DNA from: Filimonas effusa
GTDB lineage: Bacteria; Bacteroidota; Bacteroidia; Chitinophagales; Chitinophagaceae
DNA length: 64,000 bases
Assembly (NCBI RefSeq): GCF_004118675.1
Contig: NZ_SDHZ01000001.1
Span: forward strand, 868,001 to 932,000
Direction: 5' to 3'
Made by a program: the position numbers and the translations under genes. Each line of letters opens with the position of its first letter. Position 1 is the stretch's first letter. Under the pieces are notes generated by a model. That model had not been told where the DNA came from and ran no database searches. It was given only the letters and a program-made list of their open reading frames with translations. This document shows positions 1 through 11,393 of the stretch, piece by piece.

Positions 1-2
1 AG

Positions 3-3000
3 CTTAAAAACAATATCATTACAATTTCAAGAGGCGGTGGAGGTACTAACTATGCTATATATATACCTACGGGTAGTACCCTGGTTTCTGACTATAATAA
101 TCTTTATATAGTTGCCGGTGGAAGTAATGCCATTGGATACAGGGGATCTGCTCTGACTGGTTTGTCGGATTGGCAGAATGAAACCGGTTTGGATAAACTA
201 TCGGTATCTATAAATCCTCAGTATACGGCTCCGGGATCAGGTAATTTTCTGCCGGGAGCTGCTCCCGCATGGGACAATCTTGGTGATCCTGTGGGTATAG
301 CTAACGATATAAACGGGGCTTTAAGAAGTACTTCTGTTCCTGATCTTGGTGCATATGAAAATGCTATTAGTGTATGTACCACGCCGCCTGTAGCGGGAGA
401 TGTGTTGGGAAGTTCAACTATCTGTAAAAACCAGGCGTTTTCAATTTCACTAAGGAATGGTACGGCCGGATCGGGGCAAACCTATCAATGGCAGTCTTCC
501 GCTGATAATATTACTTTCACCAATATACCAGGTGCAACAAGTGTGAAGTATGCGACTACACCTCCGTTGGATGATAGCTTGTTCTATCGTTGTGTGGTGA
601 CTTGTAATGGTATGTCATCGGTTTCGGATACCCTTAAGGTGAATTTCTTCCTTTGTTATTGTAGTTCTGTTCCAACATATACCGCAGATACGGAAATTTT
701 TAATGTTACGCTGAACGGAGCTTCTAACAGCTCTACCTGTGATGTCGTAGCACCGGGACAGGGCTCTATTCTTGCCAGGTATTCCAATTTTTATCCCAAC
801 GGTCCTCTTACAACCTTAGTGCAGGGCTCAACAGTTCCTTTTAGTGTGCTGCACGAAGACTGCACGCCTAATATTTACTATAATGCGGCATGTGCTATCT
901 GGATAGACTTTAACAGGGATGGGGATTTTGAGGATGCGGGAGAAAAGGTTTTTGTAGAGAATGCAACAGTGCTGGGACCTCGTTTGATTAATGGTAATAT
1001 ATCAATACCGCTTGGTGCGGTGCCAGGTGTTACGGGTATGCGCATTATACTGGCGGAAGGTTATTCTGGTGCTGATCTGAAGCCTTGTATGAGTTATGCT
1101 TATGGCGAAACAGAAGATTACTTTGTTACTATAAAGGCGGCTGAACCTTGTGTTGGTATTCCAACGGCGGGAGCTGCAACTAGTTCCAAAAACTTTGTGT
1201 GCCCTGGTGAAACATTCGACCTGACAATCACCGGTACTCCGATTGCAACCGGCCTTACCTATCAATGGCAACAATCTTCAGATAATGCTACCTGGACTAA
1301 CATTTCCGGGGCAAATTCGACACAGCTTCAATTAACCCAGCAGGTGACTACTTACTACAGGTATATCATCACTTGTGTTAACGGCGGTGCTTCTACCAAC
1401 GCCCCATCTGTACTGATTTCCTCTCCGGGAATAGTGTCAGGGAATTACTCTATTAATAATGCTGTGCCGACCGGTGGTACTAATTTCCGCTCGTTTAACG
1501 ATGCCTACGATTTTATCAAGTGTGGCATCAATGGCAGTGTTACGTTTAATGTTGAGCCAGGCAGCGGGCCTTATAATGAACAGCTGATCATGAAGCCAAT
1601 ACCGGGCGCTTCTGCTGTCAATACAGTTACATTTAATGGTAATGGAGCCACTATCAGTTACCGTTCTATCAATAATACGGAGAGGGCTGTTATTAAACTT
1701 GACGGGGCCGATCATATTATTTTCGATAGCCTGGTAATTTCCGCTTCCGGGTCTTCTTCTGCCGAATATGGATTTGGTGTGCAGTTAATTAATAATGCAG
1801 ATTCAAATATTGTAAGAAAATGTATTGTAAATATTAATACCAGCTCTACTTCAAGCAACTATGCAGGTATTGTGATCAGTGCTTCGGCTTCTTCGGCAAC
1901 GTCCAGCGGAACTGCATCGGCGTGTGATGGCAACTTGTTTGAAGGTAATACTATCACAGGTGGCTATTATGGCTTTACCATGGTAGGCGGCTCAGGAACT
2001 GGTATGGTTTCGAACCGGTTTATTAATAATACTATTAAGGAGTTCTATTATTATGGCATTTACCTGGCTTATCCGACAGCCAGTCTTATACAGGGAAACT
2101 CCATCAGCAGGCCCGGACGTTCCACGATTTCCTCTTTCTACGGTATTTATCTTACAAGTGGTGGCACTAAAGATACTATTACCGGAAATCGCTTATTCAA
2201 TACGATGGGTAGCAGCAAAACGTCAACGAGCAGCCAGTACGGTATTTATGTTGATGGATGTGATGCCACGACAGCTGACCCTGTAATTGTATCCAATAAC
2301 CTTCTATATAATTTTAACGGTTTAGGTGAAATAAGAGGACTTTATAACTATAGCTCTGATAATATTCACTACTTGCATAATACCATTTCTTTTGATAACA
2401 TTGCGAATATTTCAAATACAGCAACTGCTGGTTTTTATCAGAACATTTCTGCAACAGGCCTTCGTTTTAAAAATAATATTGTTACTGTGCTTCGTGGCGG
2501 TGGTGGCGATAATTATGCTGTTAACCTGCTTATAGCCGGTTCAGCCATTGATATTGATTATAATAATTATCTCCTGGCCGATTCTGCGACCAGTTTTGTA
2601 GGCATACTGGGAACTACGAAATATAAGAATCTTATTGACTGGAAGAATGGAACTGTACATGATGATCATGCTGTTTCATTTAATCCGGAGTACCTGGATC
2701 CGAATGGAGGTGATTACAGACCTATGAGTAATTTACTCGATAATATGGGTACGCCTGTTAATGTCAGCGTTGATATTAATAAAGATGCCCGGAGTACTAC
2801 TACGCCTGATATAGGGGCTTATGAGTACCTGGCAGTGGCTTGTCCTAATCCGCCTGTTCCTGGTACTGTGGTATCGTCATTGAACCCTGCCTGTCTTAAT
2901 GTGCCATTTACATTGGGAATAGAAGGAGGGGTGACAGGCTATGGTCAAACCTACCAGTGGCAGTCTTCATTGAATAATACTGATTGGAATAATATACCAG

Positions 3001-6000
3001 GAGCAACTGGCAGGTCTTTAACTACTACACAAGGACAGTCTACTTATTATCGTGTAATTTATACTTGTGGGGCTGGTGTGCCGTCTGCTTCTTTCCTGCT
3101 TACGACTCCAAGCCTAGTATCGGGTAATTTCACTATTGATAAGTCATTGCCAAGCGGTAACCGCAACTTCCAGTCCTTCAACGAAGCTTATAACGCTTTG
3201 AGGTGTGGTATCAACGGGCCGGTTGTGTTTGATGTGAATGGAACCGGTGTCGTATATACGGAACAATTGACGATGGGGCATATTGAAGGAACTTCTACGG
3301 TAAATACTATCACCTTTAACGGAAATGGCGCTACTATCCGCAATGCTTCGATCAACAGCGAAGAAAGAGCTGTTATAAAACTGAATGGCGCCAAACACAT
3401 CATATTTGACAGTCTTATCCTTGATGCTAGAAGTGGTGATTATGGATATGGGGTTCAGTTGATGAATAATACCGATTCGAATGTTGTGAGGAGGTGTATT
3501 ATTAATATTTCTCAAACAGCTACAACCGATGCACATGCCGGTATTGTAGTCAGCGGATCTGCTTCTGATGCTGTTGCTACAGGGTTGGTATTAACTGATG
3601 ATAATATATTTGAGTATAACAGGATTAATGGCGGTTACTATGGTATAACGCTGGTTGCTTCATTCACGAATGGGGCTAATGGCAGAAATATCATCAGGGG
3701 AAATACCATCAGAGATTTTTATTCTACGGGTATTTATGTGGCGGGAAGCTATGGTACTATTATAGACAGCAATAGTATCAGCCGTCCTAACCGGGCCGAT
3801 GTGGGTGAGTTCAGGGGCATATTATTTACCACTCAAAAGAATGCCGGGTGTTTTGTTACCAGGAACCGTATTTCAAATCCTTACGGATCTGCTGAAACCA
3901 GCACTACGGACTTTTATGGTATCAATTTCAATAACTCTGATGGATCAACGGGTAACCCGGCGTATAACGAAAATACGGTGAGTAATAACCTGATCTATGG
4001 CATCAACGGACAAGGAGCCTCTTATGGTATTATGAATACCAGCTCTGACTATACTTATTACTTCCATAATACAATTGTTCTTGATAACCTGGCTAACACT
4101 TCATCAAAAGATAGCAGAGGCTTCTACCAGACCACTGCGGCAGCAGGTTTGTATTTTATGAATAACCTGGTGTCGGTAACAACAGGTGGTACTGGTTCTA
4201 AGTATTGTGTTTACCTGAATAACCTGATACCTCTGGGAATGGATTATAATAACTATTATATGAACGCAGTGGGAGGCAGCAGTTATGTGGGGTATTATAG
4301 CAGCAGCCGCAGCAGGCTTGCGGACTGGGTTCAGGCTACAGGTGTGGATGTTGCATCTGTATCGACTATCCCTGCGTTTGTGAATCCTTCCGGAGGTGAT
4401 TATACACCAGGAAATGCCGGATTAAACAATAAAGGTATTTTCGCCGGTATAACCAATGATATCGTCAATAAGCTCAGAGATACCAATACTCCTGATATTG
4501 GTGCTTATGAGTTTACGCCTCCGCCATGTACTGTGCCACCGGTAAACGGACATGTGCTGATATCTCCGCTCAGCCTGTGTCAGAACAAGCCGCTATACTT
4601 AAGTATGGATATCAGCGCTTACGGAGAAGGGCAGACCTTCCAGTGGCAAACAGCTACTCAGGAGGCAGGACCATACAAGAACCTGGGAAATCCGATGAAG
4701 GTGGCGGATACTACTATTAGTTCAGATACAACACTTTATTTCAGAGTGGTTGCATCCTGTGGCACTTCATCCGTGTTCAGCGATACCATACATGTGGTGG
4801 TGAATCCTGCGCTGAGGGGTGGCACTTATAGTATTGATAAGAATACGCCTACCAACTATATTCCCGGACAGGCAGGCGGTAACTTTAATTCTTTTGCTGC
4901 TGCGAAAAATGCCATGGGATGTGGTATTACCGGCGGGCCTGTTGTCTTTAATGTGGCTCCGAACTCCGGGCCTTACAATGAAAAGTTATTACTGGATAGT
5001 ATACCGGGTGTATCTGCTATAAATACTATTACGTTCAACGGCAACGGAAATACTATTACAGCTAATAGCACCACGTCTTCCGATAGGGCGGTCATAACGC
5101 TAAGGGGAGCTGATCATATCACTTTTGACAGTCTGGTGATCAATACCGGAACCGGAACTTATGGTTATGGTGTGCAGTTGCTTAATAATGCAGATTCCAA
5201 TACATTCCGCAGGAACACTATTGTAAGCTCGCTTACCGCCACCAATACGAACTATGCAGGTATTGTGGTGAATGCTACAGATGCAGGGCCTACAACAACG
5301 GGTAATACTTTGTGTGATGGTAACCTGTTTGAACGGAATACGATTTCAGGCGGCGCATTTGGCATTACCCTGGTGGGTAATACAACGGCAGCAGGATTTA
5401 TTGGTAATAACAGGGTTATTGATAATACGATTTCCGATTTCTATACCAGCGGTTTATATCTTGCGGGAACCGTTAATACTATTGTTGATGGCAACAATTT
5501 TACCAGGTTAAACCGTGCTAACAGCGCTGCTTCTGCACATGGTATTTATCTTACCAGCGCACCAAGCAACAGGCTGAAGATCAACGGAAACAGGTTCTCG
5601 CATTTTACAAAGGATATGCCTGCCGATAACATCGCCTGCTACGCAGTATATCATAATGCTGTAGATGCTGGTACGGGTAACGAAGATACCGTAAGCAATA
5701 ACCTGATCTATGGATTTGAAGGCGCTGGTGCATTGTACGGATTCTATAACGACAATGCCAATAATGTTCGTTACTATCACAATACGATTGCTTTTGATAA
5801 TACGGTTAGCACTACTGCTGCTGTTACGGCAGGTTTCTATCAAACGGGAACAGCTTCCGGTATTGCGTTCAAAAACAATATCGTAACAATCACGAGGGGA
5901 GGAGCCGGTAATAAATTTGGTATTTACCGGTCTGCAACTGCCAGTGAAATAGAGTCTTCGAACAATGATCTGTATATATTGGGAGCCAACAGCTATGCAG

Positions 6001-9000
6001 GTTATGCCAATGGGGCCAGCCGTAAGACGATAGCAGAGCTTGCGTTTGTGACCGGACAGGATTTGCAGACGGTATCCCAGAATCCTTTGTACACCGATTC
6101 GGCAGTGGGAGACTTTAAGCCCCAGCTTGCGCTTATCGATAACCTGGGTACGCGCGAAGGCATTACTGTGGATTTCAACAAAACTTCCCGCAGTACTACT
6201 ACGCCGGATATAGGTGCTTACGAGTTTACGCCGTTGCCATGTGCCTCTCCGCTTATAGCAGGCACTGCAGCAGTAACGCCAGCCTCCGGATTGTGTCTTG
6301 AAATGCCTATTCAGTTAAATATTACAGGGCATTCTCCGCTTGGATCGATAACATTCCAGTGGGAGGCTTCTGCTGATGGTGCTGCAGGCTGGAAAGCCAT
6401 CAGTGATGTCAGGTATTTCCCAACATTTGATACGGTGACTGCTGTTAACTCCTATTATCGCGCCAGGGTAGAATGTGGCGGTACGGTAGTGTACACTAAT
6501 GTGGTTAATGTTTCGCTGAACAATATTCTGCCCGCTGGTACTTATACTATCGATAACAGTACGCCACAGACATATGTTCCTGGTGTGGCGGGCGGTAACT
6601 TCACATCTTTTAACGCAGCTGTTACGGGCATGTTATGTGGAATAGGAGGTAAGGTTGTGTTTGATGTTCGGCCAGGCACTAACGGTGTTTATAATGAACA
6701 AGTGAATATTCCTTATATCCCGGGTACATCTGCCGATGCTACGGTTACTTTCCGGAGTGAAAATGCAAACCCGGCTTCCGTTAATCTGAGTTATGCTGCT
6801 ACTACGGCTGATAACTATACATTGAAGCTGGATAGTGTTAAGAACTTTATCTTCAGGGACCTTACTATCTCTGCTACCAATGCAGCCGCAGGCCGTGCTA
6901 TTGTGTTTACACGTGGGTCGTCATCCGATAGCCTGCTTAATAATGTGATAGCATTGCCGGTTGTGTCTGCGTCGTCGCAGGCGGCAGTAGGTGTACTGGT
7001 AGAGACCGATAAAGGAAGCGGGCTGGTAATCAAAGGGAATAAAATTCACAACGGATTAAACGGTGTGTCTTTCTCGGGAAGCTCCAATACTTCACTTAGT
7101 GGTTTGCGTCATGTAATTGACGGCAATGAAATAGAAGGTACTTACTCGCATGCGGTCAGGGCAGCATTCGTAAACAGGATTACGATTACCAATAACACGA
7201 TAGCTTTAACCGGTACGCATGTTTCAAATACTGCTGGTATTTATACGAACTATGCCGATTCTCTTTCTAGAATAACAGGTAACGTAATTAATATCAATGG
7301 TGCTACCGGCAATGCTGTTCATGGCATCTATATCTTCAATACGCGTGCGATCGCTGAGAGTGACTCTGCGATTGTTGCAGGTAACAGGGTTGTTGCCGGG
7401 GCTAATAATACAGATTCTGTTTATGGTGTTACTATTACGGCATCTAAAGGTGTTCAGGTCGTAAACAACGTCGTTGCACTGAATAGTGCCGGTGAAATTG
7501 CTTATGGTCTTTATAGCCTGGCAAACAATGGTGCCATTAATTTCTATAACAACACCATTAATATCCTCTCTGCTTCTTCTAAAGGGTATGCAGGATATTT
7601 TTCTCAAACTGCCACCGCTTCGTTGAATGTGCGCAATAATATCTTCTCTAATAAAGGCGGAGGTAAAGCCTTGTTTGTAAATAATCCAGGGCTGTTCACC
7701 GCCGACTATAATATGTTGTACTCAACTGGTGCTGTACTTGTGCAGGTTGCCACCGGTACGACACTTGAATTTGGAACACTGGCTGAATGGAAAAATGTCT
7801 GGAACTGGGATGCCTCTTCTATAGGCTTTGAGCCTGCTTTTGCAGACAATGCGACATTGAAGCCCGATTTGAATAATCCGGATGTATGGGCTATGCATGG
7901 CCGTGGTACCCAGATTGCCGGAAATAGCTATGATTTCGATAATCAGCCGCGGGTGGAAAACAGGGTGAACGGGGTGCCGGATCTGGGAGCATACGAGTTT
8001 TACCCGGTAGCTCAGCCTTCAGTATTACTGGCAACACCGGCAACGCCTGCACCTGATATTACCCAGGTATTCAGTTACGGTACTGATACGGTTATGAGAA
8101 TAAAGTGGGGAGCAACAGTACCTTCTGGTGTTGCTGTACGCAGGTTCTCTGGTGTGGCGCCGTCCGGCCTTCCGCCAGCAACCGACTCTATGTTCTTCTA
8201 TACTCAGGTGGAAGTACAGGGTACCAATGACCATATATTCGATGCCAAATTATACTATGTAGATTCCTGGCAGGGATCTATCCCCAACCAGAATAAACTT
8301 GGTTTAGGCAGAACGACTGCAGCCAATGCATGGGTAGTGGGTGCTACAAGCCGTATTGATGTAAGGAAGAAGGAAATTGGCCAGGATGCCATGCTTTACA
8401 TGGATAAGTTTACGGGGCTCGTGAATCCTTTTGCCCAGCCGGAAGAAGAGGATAGCAGTTCTAACAGGGGTAAAGATTTCTGGATTGGCTATCAGCGGAC
8501 GAATGGGTTCCTGTATACGACACCAGGAAGTACTTATGGTGGTGACCAGGTCATGAATATCTACATGGGAGCTGGTGATGTGCCTGCAAATGTAACTATA
8601 AGCATAGAAGGTAATTCGGGTACTGCATGGACAAGAAACTATTTTGTTCCAGCCAATACAGCATTGACAAGTGACGAAATGCCCAAAACAGGAACAGAAG
8701 ATGCGAGATTGTTTATGGAAGGTATGTACGCGAAAAAAGGCATTCATATAACCAGCGATGTTCCTATTGTGGTGTATGCGCATATTTATGAAAGTACAAA
8801 CTCTGGCGCAACCATGTTAATGCCAACATCGGTTTGGGGATATGAATACTATACACTAAGCTCAAGGCAAAACTATACACCAGATTCTTATGCAGCATTC
8901 CATATTGTTGCCCAACATGATAGCACCTGGGTGGAAATCAATCCGTCCAAGCCAACCTTTAATGGATGGCTGCCTAACGGGGGAACCCGTGCTAACGGCA

Positions 9001-11285
9001 GCTACCTGGTGAAACTGAATAAGGGAGATGCTTACCAGGTGTTGGGCGCCAATATAGGCGGAGACGAAGGGCAGGATCTGTCTGGCAGTTATGTGAAATC
9101 TGTAGGTAATGCACAGGGTGAATGTTTCCCGATAGGTGTATTTGCGGGTAGTACCAGAACAGCTATTGGTTGCGGTACCAGTCCGGGTGGTAGTGGCGAT
9201 CTTATTATTCAGCAGGTATTCCCTTACCAGGCCTGGGGTACCAAGTATGCCACTGCGCCTACAAGCATGATTGCAGGACCTTCTGCCGCAACATTGATGA
9301 CCAATGTGTACAGGGTGATGGTAAAAGATCCTACAACCATAGTGAAACGAAATAATACTGCACTGCCGCTTTCAAGCCTGATTAATAACAAATACTACCA
9401 GTTTGAAAGCAGCGCCGGTGACTACATTGAATCTGATAAACCGATATTGGTTGCACAGTTTATGTCTTCTGAAGGCCAGTGCGGCGTAGCAGGGTATACA
9501 GATCCGGAGATGTTCTATCTCAGTCCTGTACAGCAGGCTATTAAGAGAACGCAGTTCTACAGAAATAATCTGGATGATATTGATAACAACTTTATCACCC
9601 TGGTTATTCCAACAGAAGGGCTTAATACGCTTCGTATCGATAATGTAAGTTATCTCACTTATCCGGCGGCAGAGCGTTATGTATACAGCCATCCCAACCT
9701 GCCCGGCTATTCTGTGGTTACTAAAAAATGGGCGGCTGGTTCCGGATCCAGTACAGTAGAAAGTGAAATGCCGTTCACGGGCGTTGTATATGGATTAGGC
9801 AGCGTAGAAAGCTATGGTTATAATATTGGAACATTGGTGAAAAACCTGAATAACCTCAGCAGTGTAAATACTACGTTCAATACCGGGGCAAACCCAACTG
9901 ATTATACTTGTAAGGGTAGTCCGTTCAAAGTAAAAATCATGCTGCCGATACCGCCTACCTCCATTAAGTGGGAATTGAGCAAGGTGCCTAATCTTTCGCC
10001 GAATAACGATACGACAATAACAAATCCGGTGGCGACTGATACTGTAGAGGTGGACGGGGTGACCTATTATGGTTATACACTTCCGAAAGACCTGTTGCTG
10101 GATACGGTAGGTATTATTCATATCCCGGTTCAGTATACGTCGCCACTTATTGAAAAATGCTCCAATACAGCAACGGGGGTTGTGGTGGTGCAAATTTTAC
10201 CGGCTCCTGTAACGGATTTCTCTATAGCCTTCCCAGGCGGCGGAGCAGAAGCCTGTGTGGGTACATCAGGAACATTTACCGGTGATATTGTTACGGAAAA
10301 TGGTATAGCCCTGAATCAATGGAACTGGACCTTCCCTGTTGATCATAAGGTTTCAGGCAGAACCCAGTCCTATATTTTTGCCGATGCCGGCACGCATGCC
10401 GTGAAGCTGGAAGGTATAACGGCGGATGGTTGTGTATCGGATACTGCCAAGAATGTTGTTATACATCCAAGGCCTGTAGTTGTAATTACACGCGACAGTC
10501 TGCCTACCTGTACCGGAACGGCTGTAACCTTTACTATTGATAATCCGGAAGCAGGAGCTACCTATAATTGGTACGATGCGCCAACGGGAGGAACACTGAA
10601 AGGTAGTGGTGTAAGCTTTACGCCTGATGTGAATACGGTACTGCCTGCGACTTTCTATGCAGAAGGAGTATCAGGCGCATCATGTGCCAGTGTTGTACGG
10701 AAAAAGGTAACGGTGTATCATGTAGATATGCTGGCTAAACCAATAGTCGCAGCTACGGCTACGCCATTTGTAATCACATTCACCTGGACCGCTGTAACCG
10801 GTGCAACCGCTTATGAAGTGTCTCTCGATGGTGGCGTAACCTTTATAACGCCAAGTTCCGGATCAACAGGCTTAACGCATGTGATTGAAGGACTGGCGCC
10901 GTTTACTGAAAAATCGCTGATTGTAAGAGCAACAGGCGTGGCGACTTGTCAGTCTGTAAATTCCGATGAGTTGAAGGCTAAAACTGTGAGTGATGAAGTG
11001 TTTGCGGCCAATGCTTTCACGCCTAATGGAGATAACAAGAACGATGAGTTTAAAGTATATGGATATACTATTAAAGAAATGAAGTTCGTAGTGTTTAACC
11101 AATGGGGTGAAAAGGTAGCTGAAACTGTTAACCCGTCTATGGATGCCAATGGTGCTCACATAGTTTGGGATGGCAGGTATAAGGGCCAGTTTGTTTCATC
11201 GGGTGTTTACATGTATGTAGCTCAGATAACCTTACAGAATGGTAATAAGATAACCAAAAAAGGATCTATTAACCTCATCAGATAA
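3..11285 (+). CDS. Giant modular surface adhesin, type B T9SS sorting domain (5' partial)
   Basis: The frame is open from base 3, and the residues before the first possible start continue the internal repeat, so the gene begins left of the window. Over 3,750 residues are visible. Ig-like modules (PPV...G, TYQWQSS, YYR/YRC) at about 378-640, 1150-1430, 2838-3110, 4526-4800 and 6238-6510 alternate with right-handed beta-helix blocks. A GEVED-type module (FNRDGDFEDAGE, YGETEDYF) lies at about 654-1140. From 8465 to about 9835 is an IgGFc-binding-type domain (RGKDFWIGYQ), then a PKD-like module, a fibronectin-III-like segment (10735-10940) and a CHU_C/gliding C-terminal domain starting near ANAFTPNGDNKNDEF (about 11010). 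Such proteins are exported by the type IX system and surface-anchored. It leads a same-strand cluster with another adhesin and PorP/SprF genes. Adhesion or matrix function is inferred. Confidence 0.9.
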   Translation, partial: LKNNIITISRGGGGTNYAIYIPTGSTLVSDYNNLYIVAGGSNAIGYRGSALTGLSDWQNETGLDKLSVSINPQYTAPGSGNFLPGAAPAWDNLGDPVGIANDINGALRSTSVPDLGAYENAISVCTTPPVAGDVLGSSTICKNQAFSISLRNGTAGSGQTYQWQSSADNITFTNIPGATSVKYATTPPLDDSLFYRCVVTCNGMSSVSDTLKVNFFLCYCSSVPTYTADTEIFNVTLNGASNSSTCDVVAPGQGSILARYSNFYPNGPLTTLVQGSTVPFSVLHEDCTPNIYYNAACAIWIDFNRDGDFEDAGEKVFVENATVLGPRLINGNISIPLGAVPGVTGMRIILAEGYSGADLKPCMSYAYGETEDYFVTIKAAEPCVGIPTAGAATSSKNFVCPGETFDLTITGTPIATGLTYQWQQSSDNATWTNISGANSTQLQLTQQVTTYYRYIITCVNGGASTNAPSVLISSPGIVSGNYSINNAVPTGGTNFRSFNDAYDFIKCGINGSVTFNVEPGSGPYNEQLIMKPIPGASAVNTVTFNGNGATISYRSINNTERAVIKLDGADHIIFDSLVISASGSSSAEYGFGVQLINNADSNIVRKCIVNINTSSTSSNYAGIVISASASSATSSGTASACDGNLFEGNTITGGYYGFTMVGGSGTGMVSNRFINNTIKEFYYYGIYLAYPTASLIQGNSISRPGRSTISSFYGIYLTSGGTKDTITGNRLFNTMGSSKTSTSSQYGIYVDGCDATTADPVIVSNNLLYNFNGLGEIRGLYNYSSDNIHYLHNTISFDNIANISNTATAGFYQNISATGLRFKNNIVTVLRGGGGDNYAVNLLIAGSAIDIDYNNYLLADSATSFVGILGTTKYKNLIDWKNGTVHDDHAVSFNPEYLDPNGGDYRPMSNLLDNMGTPVNVSVDINKDARSTTTPDIGAYEYLAVACPNPPVPGTVVSSLNPACLNVPFTLGIEGGVTGYGQTYQWQSSLNNTDWNNIPGATGRSLTTTQGQSTYYRVIYTCGAGVPSASFLLTTPSLVSGNFTIDKSLPSGNRNFQSFNEAYNALRCGINGPVVFDVNGTGVVYTEQLTMGHIEGTSTVNTITFNGNGATIRNASINSEERAVIKLNGAKHIIFDSLILDARSGDYGYGVQLMNNTDSNVVRRCIINISQTATTDAHAGIVVSGSASDAVATGLVLTDDNIFEYNRINGGYYGITLVASFTNGANGRNIIRGNTIRDFYSTGIYVAGSYGTIIDSNSISRPNRADVGEFRGILFTTQKNAGCFVTRNRISNPYGSAETSTTDFYGINFNNSDGSTGNPAYNENTVSNNLIYGINGQGASYGIMNTSSDYTYYFHNTIVLDNLANTSSKDSRGFYQTTAAAGLYFMNNLVSVTTGGTGSKYCVYLNNLIPLGMDYNNYYMNAVGGSSYVGYYSSSRSRLADWVQATGVDVASVSTIPAFVNPSGGDYTPGNAGLNNKGIFAGITNDIVNKLRDTNTPDIGAYEFTPPPCTVPPVNGHVLISPLSLCQNKPLYLSMDISAYGEGQTFQWQTATQEAGPYKNLGNPMKVADTTISSDTTLYFRVVASCGTSSVFSDTIHVVVNPALRGGTYSIDKNTPTNYIPGQAGGNFNSFAAAKNAMGCGITGGPVVFNVAPNSGPYNEKLLLDSIPGVSAINTITFNGNGNTITANSTTSSDRAVITLRGADHITFDSLVINTGTGTYGYGVQLLNNADSNTFRRNTIVSSLTATNTNYAGIVVNATDAGPTTTGNTLCDGNLFERNTISGGAFGITLVGNTTAAGFIGNNRVIDNTISDFYTSGLYLAGTVNTIVDGNNFTRLNRANSAASAHGIYLTSAPSNRLKINGNRFSHFTKDMPADNIACYAVYHNAVDAGTGNEDTVSNNLIYGFEGAGALYGFYNDNANNVRYYHNTIAFDNTVSTTAAVTAGFYQTGTASGIAFKNNIVTITRGGAGNKFGIYRSATASEIESSNNDLYILGANSYAGYANGASRKTIAELAFVTGQDLQTVSQNPLYTDSAVGDFKPQLALIDNLGTREGITVDFNKTSRSTTTPDIGAYEFTPLPCASPLIAGTAAVTPASGLCLEMPIQLNITGHSPLGSITFQWEASADGAAGWKAISDVRYFPTFDTVTAVNSYYRARVECGGTVVYTNVVNVSLNNILPAGTYTIDNSTPQTYVPGVAGGNFTSFNAAVTGMLCGIGGKVVFDVRPGTNGVYNEQVNIPYIPGTSADATVTFRSENANPASVNLSYAATTADNYTLKLDSVKNFIFRDLTISATNAAAGRAIVFTRGSSSDSLLNNVIALPVVSASSQAAVGVLVETDKGSGLVIKGNKIHNGLNGVSFSGSSNTSLSGLRHVIDGNEIEGTYSHAVRAAFVNRITITNNTIALTGTHVSNTAGIYTNYADSLSRITGNVININGATGNAVHGIYIFNTRAIAESDSAIVAGNRVVAGANNTDSVYGVTITASKGVQVVNNVVALNSAGEIAYGLYSLANNGAINFYNNTINILSASSKGYAGYFSQTATASLNVRNNIFSNKGGGKALFVNNPGLFTADYNMLYSTGAVLVQVATGTTLEFGTLAEWKNVWNWDASSIGFEPAFADNATLKPDLNNPDVWAMHGRGTQIAGNSYDFDNQPRVENRVNGVPDLGAYEFYPVAQPSVLLATPATPAPDITQVFSYGTDTVMRIKWGATVPSGVAVRRFSGVAPSGLPPATDSMFFYTQVEVQGTNDHIFDAKLYYVDSWQGSIPNQNKLGLGRTTAANAWVVGATSRIDVRKKEIGQDAMLYMDKFTGLVNPFAQPEEEDSSSNRGKDFWIGYQRTNGFLYTTPGSTYGGDQVMNIYMGAGDVPANVTISIEGNSGTAWTRNYFVPANTALTSDEMPKTGTEDARLFMEGMYAKKGIHITSDVPIVVYAHIYESTNSGATMLMPTSVWGYEYYTLSSRQNYTPDSYAAFHIVAQHDSTWVEINPSKPTFNGWLPNGGTRANGSYLVKLNKGDAYQVLGANIGGDEGQDLSGSYVKSVGNAQGECFPIGVFAGSTRTAIGCGTSPGGSGDLIIQQVFPYQAWGTKYATAPTSMIAGPSAATLMTNVYRVMVKDPTTIVKRNNTALPLSSLINNKYYQFESSAGDYIESDKPILVAQFMSSEGQCGVAGYTDPEMFYLSPVQQAIKRTQFYRNNLDDIDNNFITLVIPTEGLNTLRIDNVSYLTYPAAERYVYSHPNLPGYSVVTKKWAAGSGSSTVESEMPFTGVVYGLGSVESYGYNIGTLVKNLNNLSSVNTTFNTGANPTDYTCKGSPFKVKIMLPIPPTSIKWELSKVPNLSPNNDTTITNPVATDTVEVDGVTYYGYTLPKDLLLDTVGIIHIPVQYTSPLIEKCSNTATGVVVVQILPAPVTDFSIAFPGGGAEACVGTSGTFTGDIVTENGIALNQWNWTFPVDHKVSGRTQSYIFADAGTHAVKLEGITADGCVSDTAKNVVIHPRPVVVITRDSLPTCTGTAVTFTIDNPEAGATYNWYDAPTGGTLKGSGVSFTPDVNTVLPATFYAEGVSGASCASVVRKKVTVYHVDMLAKPIVAATATPFVITFTWTAVTGATAYEVSLDGGVTFITPSSGSTGLTHVIEGLAPFTEKSLIVRATGVATCQSVNSDELKAKTVSDEVFAANAFTPNGDNKNDEFKVYGYTIKEMKFVVFNQWGEKVAETVNPSMDANGAHIVWDGRYKGQFVSSGVYMYVAQITLQNGNKITKKGSINLIR
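1436..8010 (+). repeat. Four tandem beta-helix/Ig protein repeats inside the giant adhesin
   Basis: Four helix blocks begin at about 1436 (SGNYSI), 3118 (SGNFTI), 4815 (GGTYSI) and 6530 (AGTYTI). The period is about 1.68-1.72 kb including the intervening Ig-like module. Each opens with T/S-I-D/N, then FxSFNxA and CGI(N/G)G, then TFNGNGxTI, then (D/N)GA(D/K)HI(I/T)FDSL, and each of the first three ends in DIGAYE. The window's left edge lies in the tail of a fifth block. The fourth block is the most diverged. Similarity is clear in protein and weaker in DNA, so this is an old expansion. Confidence 0.85.
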
Positions 11286-11315
11286 GTTCAGTTCTGTTGT
11301 ATAAAACATAAAAGG

Positions 11316-11353
11316 AATTCCGGACTTCCATCTTATACATGGAGTCCGGAATT
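11316..11353 (+). terminator. Hairpin after the giant adhesin gene
   Basis: An inverted repeat about 30 nt past the stop pairs AATTCCGGACTTCCA (11316-11330) with TGGAGTCCGGAATT (11340-11353), with one bulged T and a nine-base loop. No strong T-run follows. It may be a terminator or an mRNA 3' stabiliser that separates the adhesin from the next gene. Confidence 0.5.
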
Positions 11354-11393
11354 ATCCCTGATATAGTGTTGTTGTTAATACCATATACTGTTT

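Noticed and set aside
162-164. Start codon of the giant adhesin at 162
   Set aside because: It is a TTG inside a repeat module; the frame continues upstream to the window edge with matching repeat sequence.
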